From NCBI GenBank assembly GCA_963823515.1, contig CAWGMB010000004.1, positions 186,001-250,000 on the forward strand: a stretch of DNA of 64,000 nt, written 5' to 3'. Under the pieces are notes generated by a model. It had not been told where the DNA came from. It searched no databases and was given only the letters and a program-made list of their open reading frames with translations. The position numbers and the translations under genes were made by a program. Shown here piece by piece: positions 32,176 through 39,395 of the stretch; the first letter of the stretch is position 1, and every line of letters starts with the position of its first letter. Source of the stretch: Miltoncostaea sp963823515. GTDB lineage: Bacteria > Actinomycetota > Thermoleophilia > Miltoncostaeales > Miltoncostaeaceae.

Positions 32176-32196
32176 GTCCGGATCCGGACTCAGTCG
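32169..32196. terminator. 28-bp perfect palindrome at the end of module 4
   Basis: The sequence is a perfect inverted repeat centred on GGATCC (half-site CGACTGAGTCCGGA) that covers the stop codon at 32173-32175. It can form a hairpin on either strand. It may be the terminator of module 4, or an operator for the kinase gene starting 30 nt later. Confidence 0.75.
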
Positions 32197-32225
32197 ACCG
32201 TGAGGCCGCGGGTGCGCCTCCGCCG

Positions 32226-33554
32226 ATGAGCCGCCCGTCCGGCGGCGGCCCGTCGGTGCGCGGCGCGATCGCCCGCTTCGCCGTGGCCGGCCTGGTCGCC
32301 CTCGCCGCTCTCGCGTTGGTGGGGGGGTTGGTCCTGCGGAACCTCTCCGAGACAGAGGCGATCGACGACGCGCGACGGCTGGCCACACTCGCCGGGCGCG
32401 GAGTGGTGGAGCCGCAGCTCACCGACGCGGCACTGATCGGGCGGCCCCCCGCGCAGGCCGCACGCGACCTCGCCGCGCTCGACCTCGCGGTGCAGGAGCG
32501 CGTGCTCAGCGACGAGGTCGTCCGGGTCAAGATCTGGGCGCCCGACGGCACCATCGTCTACTCCGACGAGCGCCGTCTGATGGGCCGCCGCTACCCCCTC
32601 GGCGAGGACGAGCAGGAGGCGCTGAGCACGGGCACCACCGACGCCGAGCTGAGCGACCTCTCCAAGCCCGAGAACATCTACGAGCGCGATGACGGCTCGC
32701 TGCTCGAGGTCTACCTGCCGATACGCACGCCCGGCGGCAGGCTCGCCCTGTTCGAGCTCTATCAGCGCCAGAGCGCGATCGACGCCAGCCGCCGCCGCAT
32801 CGTGGTCGCGGTCGCCCCGGTGGTGGTCGGCTCGCTCCTCCTGCTCTGGCTGATCCAGCTGCCGCTGGCCTGGTCCACCGCGCGGCGGCTCCGCGACGGC
32901 CTGCGCGAGCGCCAGGCCCTGCTCGAAGCGGCCCTCGAGTCGTCGTCGGTCGAGCGCCGCCGGGTGGCGGCCGACCTGCACGACGGCCCGGTACAGGGCC
33001 TCGCGGGGCTCTCGTACTCGCTCGCGGCCGCAGCGGAGCGGGCGCCCGAGGGGACCGACCCCATAACCGTCAAAGCGCTCGAGGACGGGGCCGCGGCCGC
33101 CCGCGAGAGCGTCCGCAGCTTGCGCGCGGCCGTGGTCGAGATCAACCCGGGACGCCTGCACGACGCCGGGCTCGCCGCCGCCATCGGCGACCTCGCCGGC
33201 GTGCTGAGGGCGCGCGGGGTGGAGGTCGCGGTGGACGTGCCCGCCGACCTGATACTCGCGCCGGCGAGCGAGGAACTGCTCTACCGCGCCGCGGCCGAGG
33301 CCCTGCGCAACGTGGCCGCCCACGCCGACGCGACGCGCGTGACGGTCGGCGTGGGTGTCGCGGACGGCCGGGCGCAGCTGCGCATCGCCGACGACGGGTG
33401 CGGCTTCGACGGGGCCACCCGGGCGCGTCGCCGTGACGAGGGGCACGTCGGGCTGTCGCTGGTGGAGGACCTCGCGGCGCACCTCGGCGGCACCGCCACG
33501 ATCGCCTCGTCGCCCGGGGCCGGGACGCGGGTCGAGGTCGATGTCCCTGCCTGA
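32226..33554 (+). CDS. NarL-type membrane sensor histidine kinase (HisKA_3)
   Basis: The 442-residue kinase has two transmembrane helices (~16-38 and ~190-212) bracketing a PAS/Cache-like extracytoplasmic sensor. The HisKA_3 box is ERRRVAADLHDGPVQGL and the HATPase domain has AAAEALRNVAAHA, IADDGCGF and GLSLVEDLA. It is followed after 63 nt by its response regulator. Being just downstream of redox module 4 it may sense the same stimulus. Confidence 0.93.
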   Translation: MSRPSGGGPSVRGAIARFAVAGLVALAALALVGGLVLRNLSETEAIDDARRLATLAGRGVVEPQLTDAALIGRPPAQAARDLAALDLAVQERVLSDEVVRVKIWAPDGTIVYSDERRLMGRRYPLGEDEQEALSTGTTDAELSDLSKPENIYERDDGSLLEVYLPIRTPGGRLALFELYQRQSAIDASRRRIVVAVAPVVVGSLLLLWLIQLPLAWSTARRLRDGLRERQALLEAALESSSVERRRVAADLHDGPVQGLAGLSYSLAAAAERAPEGTDPITVKALEDGAAAARESVRSLRAAVVEINPGRLHDAGLAAAIGDLAGVLRARGVEVAVDVPADLILAPASEELLYRAAAEALRNVAAHADATRVTVGVGVADGRAQLRIADDGCGFDGATRARRRDEGHVGLSLVEDLAAHLGGTATIASSPGAGTRVEVDVPA

Positions 33555-33617
33555 TCCGCCCCGCCAGGACCCCGGGGTGCCATCCTGCCCGTCATGCGGC
33601 CGGACCGGGGTGAGGGC

Positions 33618-34256
33618 GTGATCAGGATCGTCGTCTGCGACGACCACGGCGTCGTGCGCGCCGGGCTCGAGCAGCTCCTGGGGACGTTCGAGGGCATCGA
33701 GGTGGTCGCCTCCGCCGGCGGGGGGGAGGAGGCGCTCGCGGCCATCGCCCAGCACGCTCCCGACGTGCTGCTCATGGACCTGGAGATGCCCGAGCCCGAC
33801 GGCATCCAGGTCACGCGACGGCTTCGGGAGTCGGGCTCCGAGATCCCGATCGTCATCCTCACCTCGTTCTCCGACCGCCCCCGCATCCTCGCCGCACTCG
33901 ACGCCGGCGCCATCGGCTACCTGCTCAAGGACGCGACGCCCGAAGAGCTCGAGAGCGGTTTGCGCGCCGCCGCGCGCGGCGAATCGCCGCTGCATCCGCG
34001 GGCAGCGAGCGCCCTGCTGGCAGGGGGCGTGCGACCGGCCACGCCCGCCGGGGGGCTGTCGTCGCGCGAGCGCCAGGTGCTCGCCCTCGTCGTCGAGGGA
34101 CTCCCCAACAAGCTGATCGCGCGGCGGCTCGACATCAGCGAGAAGACCGTGAAGGCCCACCTGACCAGCGTGTTCCGCACGATCGGTGTGGACGACCGCA
34201 CCCAGGCGGCGATGTGGGCCACGCGCAACGGCATCGGCTCGGGAGAGGGGTCCTAG
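33618..34256 (+). CDS. NarL/LuxR-family response regulator
   Basis: The 212-residue protein starts at GTG 33618 (GGTGAGG upstream) with IRIVVCDDHGVVRAGL; ATG 33594 is an alternative. Phospho-Asp in LLMDLEMPEPDG, Lys in LLKDATPEEL, and a LuxR HTH (LSSRERQVLALVVEGLPNKLIARRLDISEKTVKAHL). It pairs with the upstream kinase. Confidence 0.94.
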   Translation: MIRIVVCDDHGVVRAGLEQLLGTFEGIEVVASAGGGEEALAAIAQHAPDVLLMDLEMPEPDGIQVTRRLRESGSEIPIVILTSFSDRPRILAALDAGAIGYLLKDATPEELESGLRAAARGESPLHPRAASALLAGGVRPATPAGGLSSRERQVLALVVEGLPNKLIARRLDISEKTVKAHLTSVFRTIGVDDRTQAAMWATRNGIGSGEGS

Positions 34257-34272
34257 GACTGAGGTCCGATTG
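34252..34272 (+). repeat. 21-nt element, copy 1
   Basis: CCTAGGACTGAGGTCCGATTG overlaps the stop of the NarL regulator and lies ~35 nt before the next ATG. It matches 34753-34773 at 18 of 21 positions. Confidence 0.6.
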
Positions 34273-34306
34273 CCGGGGCGGCGACGAAGCGGGACCCTGG
34301 GGCGAC

Positions 34307-34774
34307 ATGACCGGACCATTCCACCTCGGGGTGCTCTCCGCCCTGCTGCCACTTCTCGCCGGCGCCCTCCTCATGACGGCGCCGGCCGCGCAGGCGCGCG
34401 GCGGCGATCGGGTGGAGGTGCGCGTCGACGGGGTCTGCGGGCGAGCGAGCCACGCGAGCCTGCGACTGCGCGCCGAGGACGGCCGGATCCGTGTCAACAT
34501 GCGCGTCGGCACCCGGAAGACCGGCCGCTGGCGGGTGAGGGTGTTTCACGAGCGGCGCCTGGTGAAGCGGACGAGGGTGCGGGCGACCCGTGCCCGGGGG
34601 GGCTTCGAGTCACGGGTGTTCCTCCCGGACTTCGCCGGGCCCGACGCGATACGGGTGCGCGCCCTGGCCCCCAGAGGGGAGACCTGCAGCGCCGGCGCGA
34701 CGGTCAGCGACCCCGACCCGCCGCGCGGCGGGTCGCCGGGTTCTCAATCGGACCTAGGACCTTGGTCCGATTGA
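34307..34774 (+). CDS. Small secreted beta-rich protein, paralogue A
   Basis: The 155-residue protein has a signal peptide (GVLSALLPLLAGALLMTAPAAQA) and a domain with VRVDGVCGRASHASLRLRAEDGRIRV, WRVRVFHERRLVKR, GGFESRV and GETCSAGATV. The two Cys near the domain ends could form a disulfide. The following gene encodes a paralogue with the same layout. The last ~25 residues are read through the hairpin at 34738-34780, so the original protein may have ended earlier. Function unknown. Confidence 0.75.
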   Translation: MTGPFHLGVLSALLPLLAGALLMTAPAAQARGGDRVEVRVDGVCGRASHASLRLRAEDGRIRVNMRVGTRKTGRWRVRVFHERRLVKRTRVRATRARGGFESRVFLPDFAGPDAIRVRALAPRGETCSAGATVSDPDPPRGGSPGSQSDLGPWSD

Positions 34775-34780
34775 GAACCC
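34738..34780. terminator. Perfect 17-bp hairpin overlapping the stop of paralogue A
   Basis: GGGTTCTCAATCGGACC (34738-34754) pairs perfectly with 34764-34780 across a 9-nt loop. The loop and right arm contain the second copy of the 21-nt element. Confidence 0.8.
34753..34773 (+). repeat. 21-nt element, copy 2
   Basis: CCTAGGACCTTGGTCCGATTG repeats the motif at 34252-34272 with three mismatches and forms part of a hairpin. The two copies flank the gene for paralogue A. Confidence 0.6.
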
Positions 34781-34847
34781 GACCGGCTCTCGTCCAGCCT
34801 CCCCGGTGGACGGCGCCACTCCGGCGTCAGAAACGGGAGGAGTCACC

Positions 34848-35279
34848 ATGTACCGAGGGAGCCTGGCGATCATGAGCACGGCACTGGCGGCCGGAGTCCT
34901 GGCCGCCGCGCCGCTGGCCGGGGCGCGCAACGGCGCGGACGACGGCACCGCATCATCGCGCGGCGGCGGCAAGGCGGCCGCCGTGCGGGTGGTCGGCACC
35001 TGCACCGACGGCAGCACCGCAAAGCTGAAGATCAAGCCGGACGACGGCAGGGTCGAGGTCGAGTTCGAGGTCGACGAGAACCGCAACCGGTCCCGGTGGG
35101 GCGTCGCGCTGAAGCGCAACGGCAAGCGGATCGTGAGCCGGGCGGCCATCACCCGCGCCCCGAGCGGCTCGTTCTCGGTCAGGGCGCGCGTCGCCGCGCG
35201 CTCGCCGCGCACGAAGATCGTCGCCGTGGCGCGCCGCGCCGCCACGGGAGAGGTCTGCCGGGCGACCGCGACCCTTTAG
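34848..35279 (+). CDS. Small secreted beta-rich protein, paralogue B
   Basis: The 143-residue protein has a signal peptide (LAIMSTALAAGVLAAAPLAGA) and a domain with VRVVGTCTDGSTAKLKIKPDDGRVEV, WGVALKRNGKRIV, SGSFSVRARV and GEVCRATATL. Spacing of the two Cys, the DGR turn and the W-V strand match paralogue A at 34307. GGGAGGAG is a strong RBS 7 nt upstream. No named family recognised; likely an extracytoplasmic binding or structural domain. Confidence 0.8.
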   Translation: MYRGSLAIMSTALAAGVLAAAPLAGARNGADDGTASSRGGGKAAAVRVVGTCTDGSTAKLKIKPDDGRVEVEFEVDENRNRSRWGVALKRNGKRIVSRAAITRAPSGSFSVRARVAARSPRTKIVAVARRAATGEVCRATATL

Positions 35280-35385
35280 GCGGTGCTGACCGACGGGCCG
35301 CGGGTCCAGAGCCCGCCGCCCCGCCGGTCAGTGAAGAGCTCCCCCTGGTGGCCCGGCATCCGTCCCGTGGGCGGCCGGCCGGGGG

Positions 35386-35436
35386 TGACCACCAACCCGG
35401 GGGGCCGCGACGCGCGGCCCCCCGGGTTGGTGGTCA
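35386..35436. terminator. Perfect 24-bp hairpin between convergent genes
   Basis: Arms 35386-35409 and 35413-35436 (core ACCAACCCGGGGGGCC) are perfectly complementary with a 3-nt loop. It lies between paralogue B and the prepilin gene and can terminate both. Confidence 0.9.
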
Positions 35437-35441
35437 GGCTG

Positions 35442-35909
35442 CTACCACTTGCCCGCCGTGCCGTTGAGCGTGCAGGCGGTCGTCGGGTTACAGGTACGGC
35501 TGACGGTCGAGGTGCCGGCGGCCGCGCCGAGGTTCTTGGCGTAGGTGTAGGTGGTGCCGGACTTGCTCACCGTCGACAGGCTGTAGGTGGTCGCCGTCGG
35601 GGTGCCGAAGTTGACCTGGTCCTGGGCGGCGTCGGCGGCCGTGGTCTGCCAGACGATGTTCGGCTCGATCGCGCCGAGGTTCGTGGCGGTCGCGCCGGCG
35701 TAGGTGTTGCCGTCCGAGAAGTACGCCTCCATGGCCGTGGCGCCGTTTCGCACCAGGGACTTGGCGGCGGCGTCGTTGGCCTTGTTGCGCTGGCCGAGGA
35801 ACGCCGGGATGGCGATCGCGGCCAGAAGGCCGATGATGATGACCACCACAAGAAGCTCGATGAGGGTGAAACCCTTCGCGCTCCGGCGACGACGGAATCT
35901 GTCCAGCAT
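35442..35909 (-). CDS. Type IV prepilin-like protein
   Basis: The 155-residue protein starts MLDRFRRRRSAKG, then FTLIELLVVVIIIGLLAAIAIPAFL, a class III prepilin leader with a peptidase site after Gly and Glu at position 5 of the mature protein. The globular part has KANDAAAKSLVRNGATAMEAYF and two Cys near the end (SRTCNPTTACTLNG) typical of a D-loop. GGAGG lies 8 nt before the ATG. No assembly ATPase, PilC or peptidase gene is in the window, so machinery must be elsewhere. Confidence 0.92.
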   Translation of the reverse strand: MLDRFRRRRSAKGFTLIELLVVVIIIGLLAAIAIPAFLGQRNKANDAAAKSLVRNGATAMEAYFSDGNTYAGATATNLGAIEPNIVWQTTAADAAQDQVNFGTPTATTYSLSTVSKSGTTYTYAKNLGAAAGTSTVSRTCNPTTACTLNGTAGKW

Positions 35910-36082
35910 CTCGTTTTCCTCCACCCCTCGGGGATACGGGCCGGTCGGCCCCGATCCGCGAGGCGGTCCCCGCGGCCTGCAACCCCCTCGGCCGCGGTGT
36001 GGGCGATCTTGAGCAATCGTCCCTCGGGTTCTCGCCCGCCGCTTGTCACGCTGCGCGGGGAAGGCCATGACGGGGGTCGCAG

Positions 36083-36352
36083 GTGATCGTCGACAGCGCG
36101 CTGTATCGCGATGGTGTCCGCCGGAGCGGGGTGCACGGCGCCGCGGTCGTCGCCGCGGCGAGCCGCGATGGCGGCGGCACGGCCTGGATCGGGCTCTACC
36201 GCCCGTCGGCGGAGGAGTTCGCCGAGGTCGCCCGCGGGTTCAGCCTCCACGAACTCTCGGTCGAGGACGCCGTCCATGCCCACCAGCGCCCCGAGATCGA
36301 GCGCGAGCGGGGCGGCCGGGGCCGGCCGGCCGTCATGATGGACCCGGCATGA
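36083..36352 (+). pseudogene. CorA-type magnesium transporter N-terminal remnant
   Basis: The 89 codons read like the beginning of an actinobacterial CorA: MIVDSALYRDGVRR, then TAWIGLYRPSAEEFAEVARGFSLHELSVEDAVHAHQRPEIER. Homology stops there; the next codons (GGRGRPAVMMDPA) are unrelated, and the rest of the cytoplasmic funnel and the two helices with GMN are missing. The stop overlaps the downstream MFS start as ATGA, so the deletion joined corA to that gene. Confidence 0.75.
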
Positions 36353-37839
36353 CGACCGACGCGCCCGTGCCCCCGCACCAGCCGACCGCGGCCGAGCCGC
36401 TGCGGCTGAAGTCGCTCCAGGGCCGGTGGGTTCTGTTCGCCACCGTCCTCGGCTCCGGGGTGGTGGGGATCGACGCCACCGCCGTCAACGTCGCCACGCC
36501 CGCGATCGGCGCCGAATTCGACGCGGGCCTCAGCAGCCTGCAGTGGACCCTCAACGCGTACACCGTCGCCCTCGCGGGCCTTCTCCTGCTGGGGGGCTCG
36601 CTCGGCGACCGCTTCGGCCGCCGCCGGGTCTTCACCATCGGTGTCGTCTGGTTCGCGGCGGCCTCGCTGCTGTGCGCGATCGCGCCGAGCGTCGAGGCGC
36701 TGATCGCGGCCCGTGCCCTGCAGGGCGTCGGGGGCGCGCTTCTCACCCCCGGGAGCCTCGCGATCATCCAGGCCTCGTTCCACCGCGACGAGCGAGGCGC
36801 CGCCATCGGCGCGTGGTCCGGGCTCGGCGGCATCGCCATCGCGGTCGGGCCCCTGCTCGGCGGATACCTGGTGGACGCCGTGTCGTGGCGGCTGATCTTC
36901 CTGCTGAACCTGCCGATCTCGGCGGCCGTGATCGTCGTCGCGCAGCGCCACGTGCCCGAGACCCGCGACCCGGCCCGGGCGCGCCTCGATCCGGTGGGCG
37001 CGGCGCTCGTGGCGATCGGGCTGGCCGGGGTCACGTACGGGCTGATCGAGGGGCCGGGCAGCGGCTGGGACGACCCGGTCGTGCTGGCGACGCTGGTCGG
37101 CGGCGTCGCGGCCCTCGTGGCGTTCGTCGTCTCCCAGCGCATCGGCCGTCATCCGATGCTGCCGCTCGAGATCTTCTCCTCGGCCCAGTTCACCGCGGCG
37201 AATCTGGTCACGTTCCTGGTCTACGCGGCCCTGGGCGGCGCGATCTTCCTCCTGGCGATCCAGCTGCAGGCGTCGCTCGGCTACACGGCGCTCGGGGCGG
37301 GCCTGTCGCTGGTGCCGATGACGATCGTGATGCTCCTGCTGTCGGTGCGCGCCGGGCGGCTCGCGCAGAGGATCGGCCCCCGGCTACCGATGACCGCTGG
37401 GCCACTGCTGGCGGCCGTGGGTCTCGCGCTGATGACCCGCATCGACGCCGGCTCCGGCTACGCCACGCATGTCCTCCCGGCCGTGCTGGTCTTCGCCCTC
37501 GGGCTCTCGTTCACCGTCGCTCCGCTCACTGCGACCGTCCTGGCGGCGGCCAGCGACGAGCACGCGGGCGTCGCCTCGGGGATCAACAACGACGTCGCAC
37601 GCATCGGCGGGCTGCTGGCCGTGGCCGTGCTGCCGCCCCTCGCCGGGATCTCGGGCGAGGACTACCGCAACGCGGCCGCGTTCAGCGCCGGCTACTCGGC
37701 GGCACTCTGGATCTGCGCCGGGCTGTGCGCCACGGGCGGCGTCCTCTCCTTCCTCACCATCCGCCGCCCGATGGCCGCGCCCCCGCCCGAGCGGGAGCCG
37801 GCGCCGAGCTGCCCCCTGGACGCCCCCGCCCGCGCCTGA
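36349..37839 (+). CDS. MFS drug:H+ antiporter, DHA2 family (14 helices)
   Basis: The 496-residue transporter has the DHA2 motifs FATVLGSGVVGIDATAVNVATPAI (motif D1), GDRFGRRRVF (motif A), LIAARALQGVGGALLTPGSLAII (motif B) and GGIAIAVGPLLGGYLV (motif C). About 14 hydrophobic segments. It resembles EmrB/QacA-type exporters. No TetR regulator lies next to it. The start overlaps the corA remnant. Confidence 0.93.
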   Translation: MTTDAPVPPHQPTAAEPLRLKSLQGRWVLFATVLGSGVVGIDATAVNVATPAIGAEFDAGLSSLQWTLNAYTVALAGLLLLGGSLGDRFGRRRVFTIGVVWFAAASLLCAIAPSVEALIAARALQGVGGALLTPGSLAIIQASFHRDERGAAIGAWSGLGGIAIAVGPLLGGYLVDAVSWRLIFLLNLPISAAVIVVAQRHVPETRDPARARLDPVGAALVAIGLAGVTYGLIEGPGSGWDDPVVLATLVGGVAALVAFVVSQRIGRHPMLPLEIFSSAQFTAANLVTFLVYAALGGAIFLLAIQLQASLGYTALGAGLSLVPMTIVMLLLSVRAGRLAQRIGPRLPMTAGPLLAAVGLALMTRIDAGSGYATHVLPAVLVFALGLSFTVAPLTATVLAAASDEHAGVASGINNDVARIGGLLAVAVLPPLAGISGEDYRNAAAFSAGYSAALWICAGLCATGGVLSFLTIRRPMAAPPPEREPAPSCPLDAPARA

Positions 37840-37878
37840 GCCTCGCCAGGCGCTCCGCATCGGTACGCGGTGATGCCT

Positions 37879-38451
37879 CTAGCCCTCCTTCAGGCTCTGG
37901 CAGGCCGGATCGTCCTCGATCGCGGTCTTCAGCTCGCCCCGCGGATCGAGCTGCGCGATGTCGCTCAGCGTGGTCTTGCCCTGCTGAACGATCGTGTCGA
38001 ACTGGGACGCGATCGTGCTCAAGGTCGCCGTGAAGGCGGAGGGGTTCGAGTCCGACAGAGATCCCACCTCCGTCTTGATCGAGTCGACGTTCGCGTTCAC
38101 CGTGTCGGCGAACGCGCTGATCTCATCCTTCGCCTGCTGGCCCCCCTCGGTCTGCGGCGGGTCGACGGACTTCAAGGCGTCGACCATCTCCGTCGTCGCC
38201 TGTTGCGCGTCATCGATCTTCTGGGTGATCGCATCCTTCGAGATCCCGCCGCTGAAGTCCGTCGCGATCGTCGTGATCGAGCTCTTCCAATCGGCGACCG
38301 GACCGCACACGTCGCCCGCCCACTGCGCCGGAGAGGGGGACGACGTCTCGTCGTCGTCGCCGCATCCCGCCGCGCCCAGTGCGGCGACCACCAGGATCGC
38401 GAGAGCGGCGACGTTCCTGCGGCCTGATCGCATCGATGACAGGGTGGTCAT
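37879..38451 (-). CDS. Secreted lipoprotein of unknown function
   Basis: The 190-residue protein has a signal peptide with lipobox (ALAILVVAALGAAGCG) and a Ser/Thr/Asp-rich helical body (WAGDVCGPVADWKSSI, repeated helices with KSVDPPQTEGG). The pattern resembles helical-bundle lipoproteins common in this group of actinobacteria. One pair of Cys outside the lipobox (VCGPV and PACQSL) may form a disulfide. The start ATG 38451 is preferred to one at 38490. Confidence 0.83.
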   Translation of the reverse strand: MTTLSSMRSGRRNVAALAILVVAALGAAGCGDDDETSSPSPAQWAGDVCGPVADWKSSITTIATDFSGGISKDAITQKIDDAQQATTEMVDALKSVDPPQTEGGQQAKDEISAFADTVNANVDSIKTEVGSLSDSNPSAFTATLSTIASQFDTIVQQGKTTLSDIAQLDPRGELKTAIEDDPACQSLKEG

Positions 38452-38741
38452 GGCTCGGTCTCCCCTTCGTCGTCTACGCCCATGCTCCACCAGGCCGCCG
38501 TAACGGCCGACCGTGAGGAGCCCAAGTCCCTTGCGGGTAGTCCGAAGAGCGGCTCCGCAGAGGGGGCACCGGTGGCGAGGCTGATGACCCGCCGCCCTGG
38601 GAAATGTACGCCTTCGGGCCCAAGGGGGCCCGACGGTCTGGCGAGCGCCCCGTGGCCGTCGATCGGCGCGGGCGCCGCTCCATGCCCTGCCAGCGGTGGT
38701 CGACTACCCTGGGCGGTCCTGGGAGCGAGAGAGGCGGCGTC

Positions 38742-39395
38742 ATGCGCTGGCAGGTCCTCGAGGGCATTCCCGAGCACGACGTCCAGCAGTTGCTCGCGAT
38801 CGGGCGCCGCCGCGTCTTCCGCCGCGGCGAGGTCGTCTTCCACGTCGACGACCCGGCGGACACGCTGCACCTGATCGTTGCCGGGCGCTTCGCGGTGAGG
38901 GTGCAGACCCCGATCGGCGACGTCGCGATCCTCACCGTGCTCGGCCCCGGCGAGATGTTCGGCGAGCTGGCCCTGATCGGCGGCGAGTCGCGGCGCACGG
39001 CCACGGTCGAGGCGCTGCAGGCGGGGGAGACCCGGACGATCCACCGGCCCGACTTCGAGCGCCTGCGCGCCGAGCACCCGTCGGTCACCGATGTGCTGGT
39101 CGCGATCCTCTCGAGCGGGATGCGCCGCCTCTCGCAGCATCTGCTGGAGGCCCTCTACGTCTCGGCGGACAAGCGCGTGCTGCGCCGCCTCGGAGAGCTG
39201 GCCGACAGCTACGCTCCGGGCGCGGCCGAGGCGACGATCCCCCTGCGCCAGGAGGATCTCGCCAGTATCGCCGGCACCTCGCGCGCGACGGTCAACCGGG
39301 TGCTGCGCGAGGAGGAGTCGCGCGGATCCGTGCGCCTCGAGCGCGGGCGGACCCTCGTGCTCGACCGCGCCGCCCTCCGCAAGCGCGCGCGCTAG
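38742..39395 (+). CDS. Crp/Fnr-family transcriptional regulator
   Basis: The 217-residue protein has a cyclic-nucleotide-binding domain (FRRGEVVFHVDDPADTLHLIVAGRFAV ... GEMFGELALIGGESRRTATVEAL) with the FGELALI and R-T residues of the phosphate-binding cassette, and an HTH (LRQEDLASIAGTSRATVNRVL). The cassette suggests true cAMP/cGMP binding, and an adenylate cyclase gene lies 1.7 kb downstream. Its TAG stop shares CTAG with the stop of the convergent NHL gene. Confidence 0.93.
   Translation: MRWQVLEGIPEHDVQQLLAIGRRRVFRRGEVVFHVDDPADTLHLIVAGRFAVRVQTPIGDVAILTVLGPGEMFGELALIGGESRRTATVEALQAGETRTIHRPDFERLRAEHPSVTDVLVAILSSGMRRLSQHLLEALYVSADKRVLRRLGELADSYAPGAAEATIPLRQEDLASIAGTSRATVNRVLREEESRGSVRLERGRTLVLDRAALRKRAR

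Noticed and set aside
16241..32196. Assigning the redox cluster to the known Listeria-type flavin-based extracellular electron transfer system
   Set aside because: The FMN-bind lipoprotein, type II NADH dehydrogenase, demethylmenaquinone and ECF-transporter genes of that system are absent; only ApbE is shared.
32190..34352. A 720-codon minus-strand open frame opposite the NarL-type two-component genes
   Set aside because: Shadow of histidine kinase and response regulator genes with complete catalytic motifs on the plus strand.
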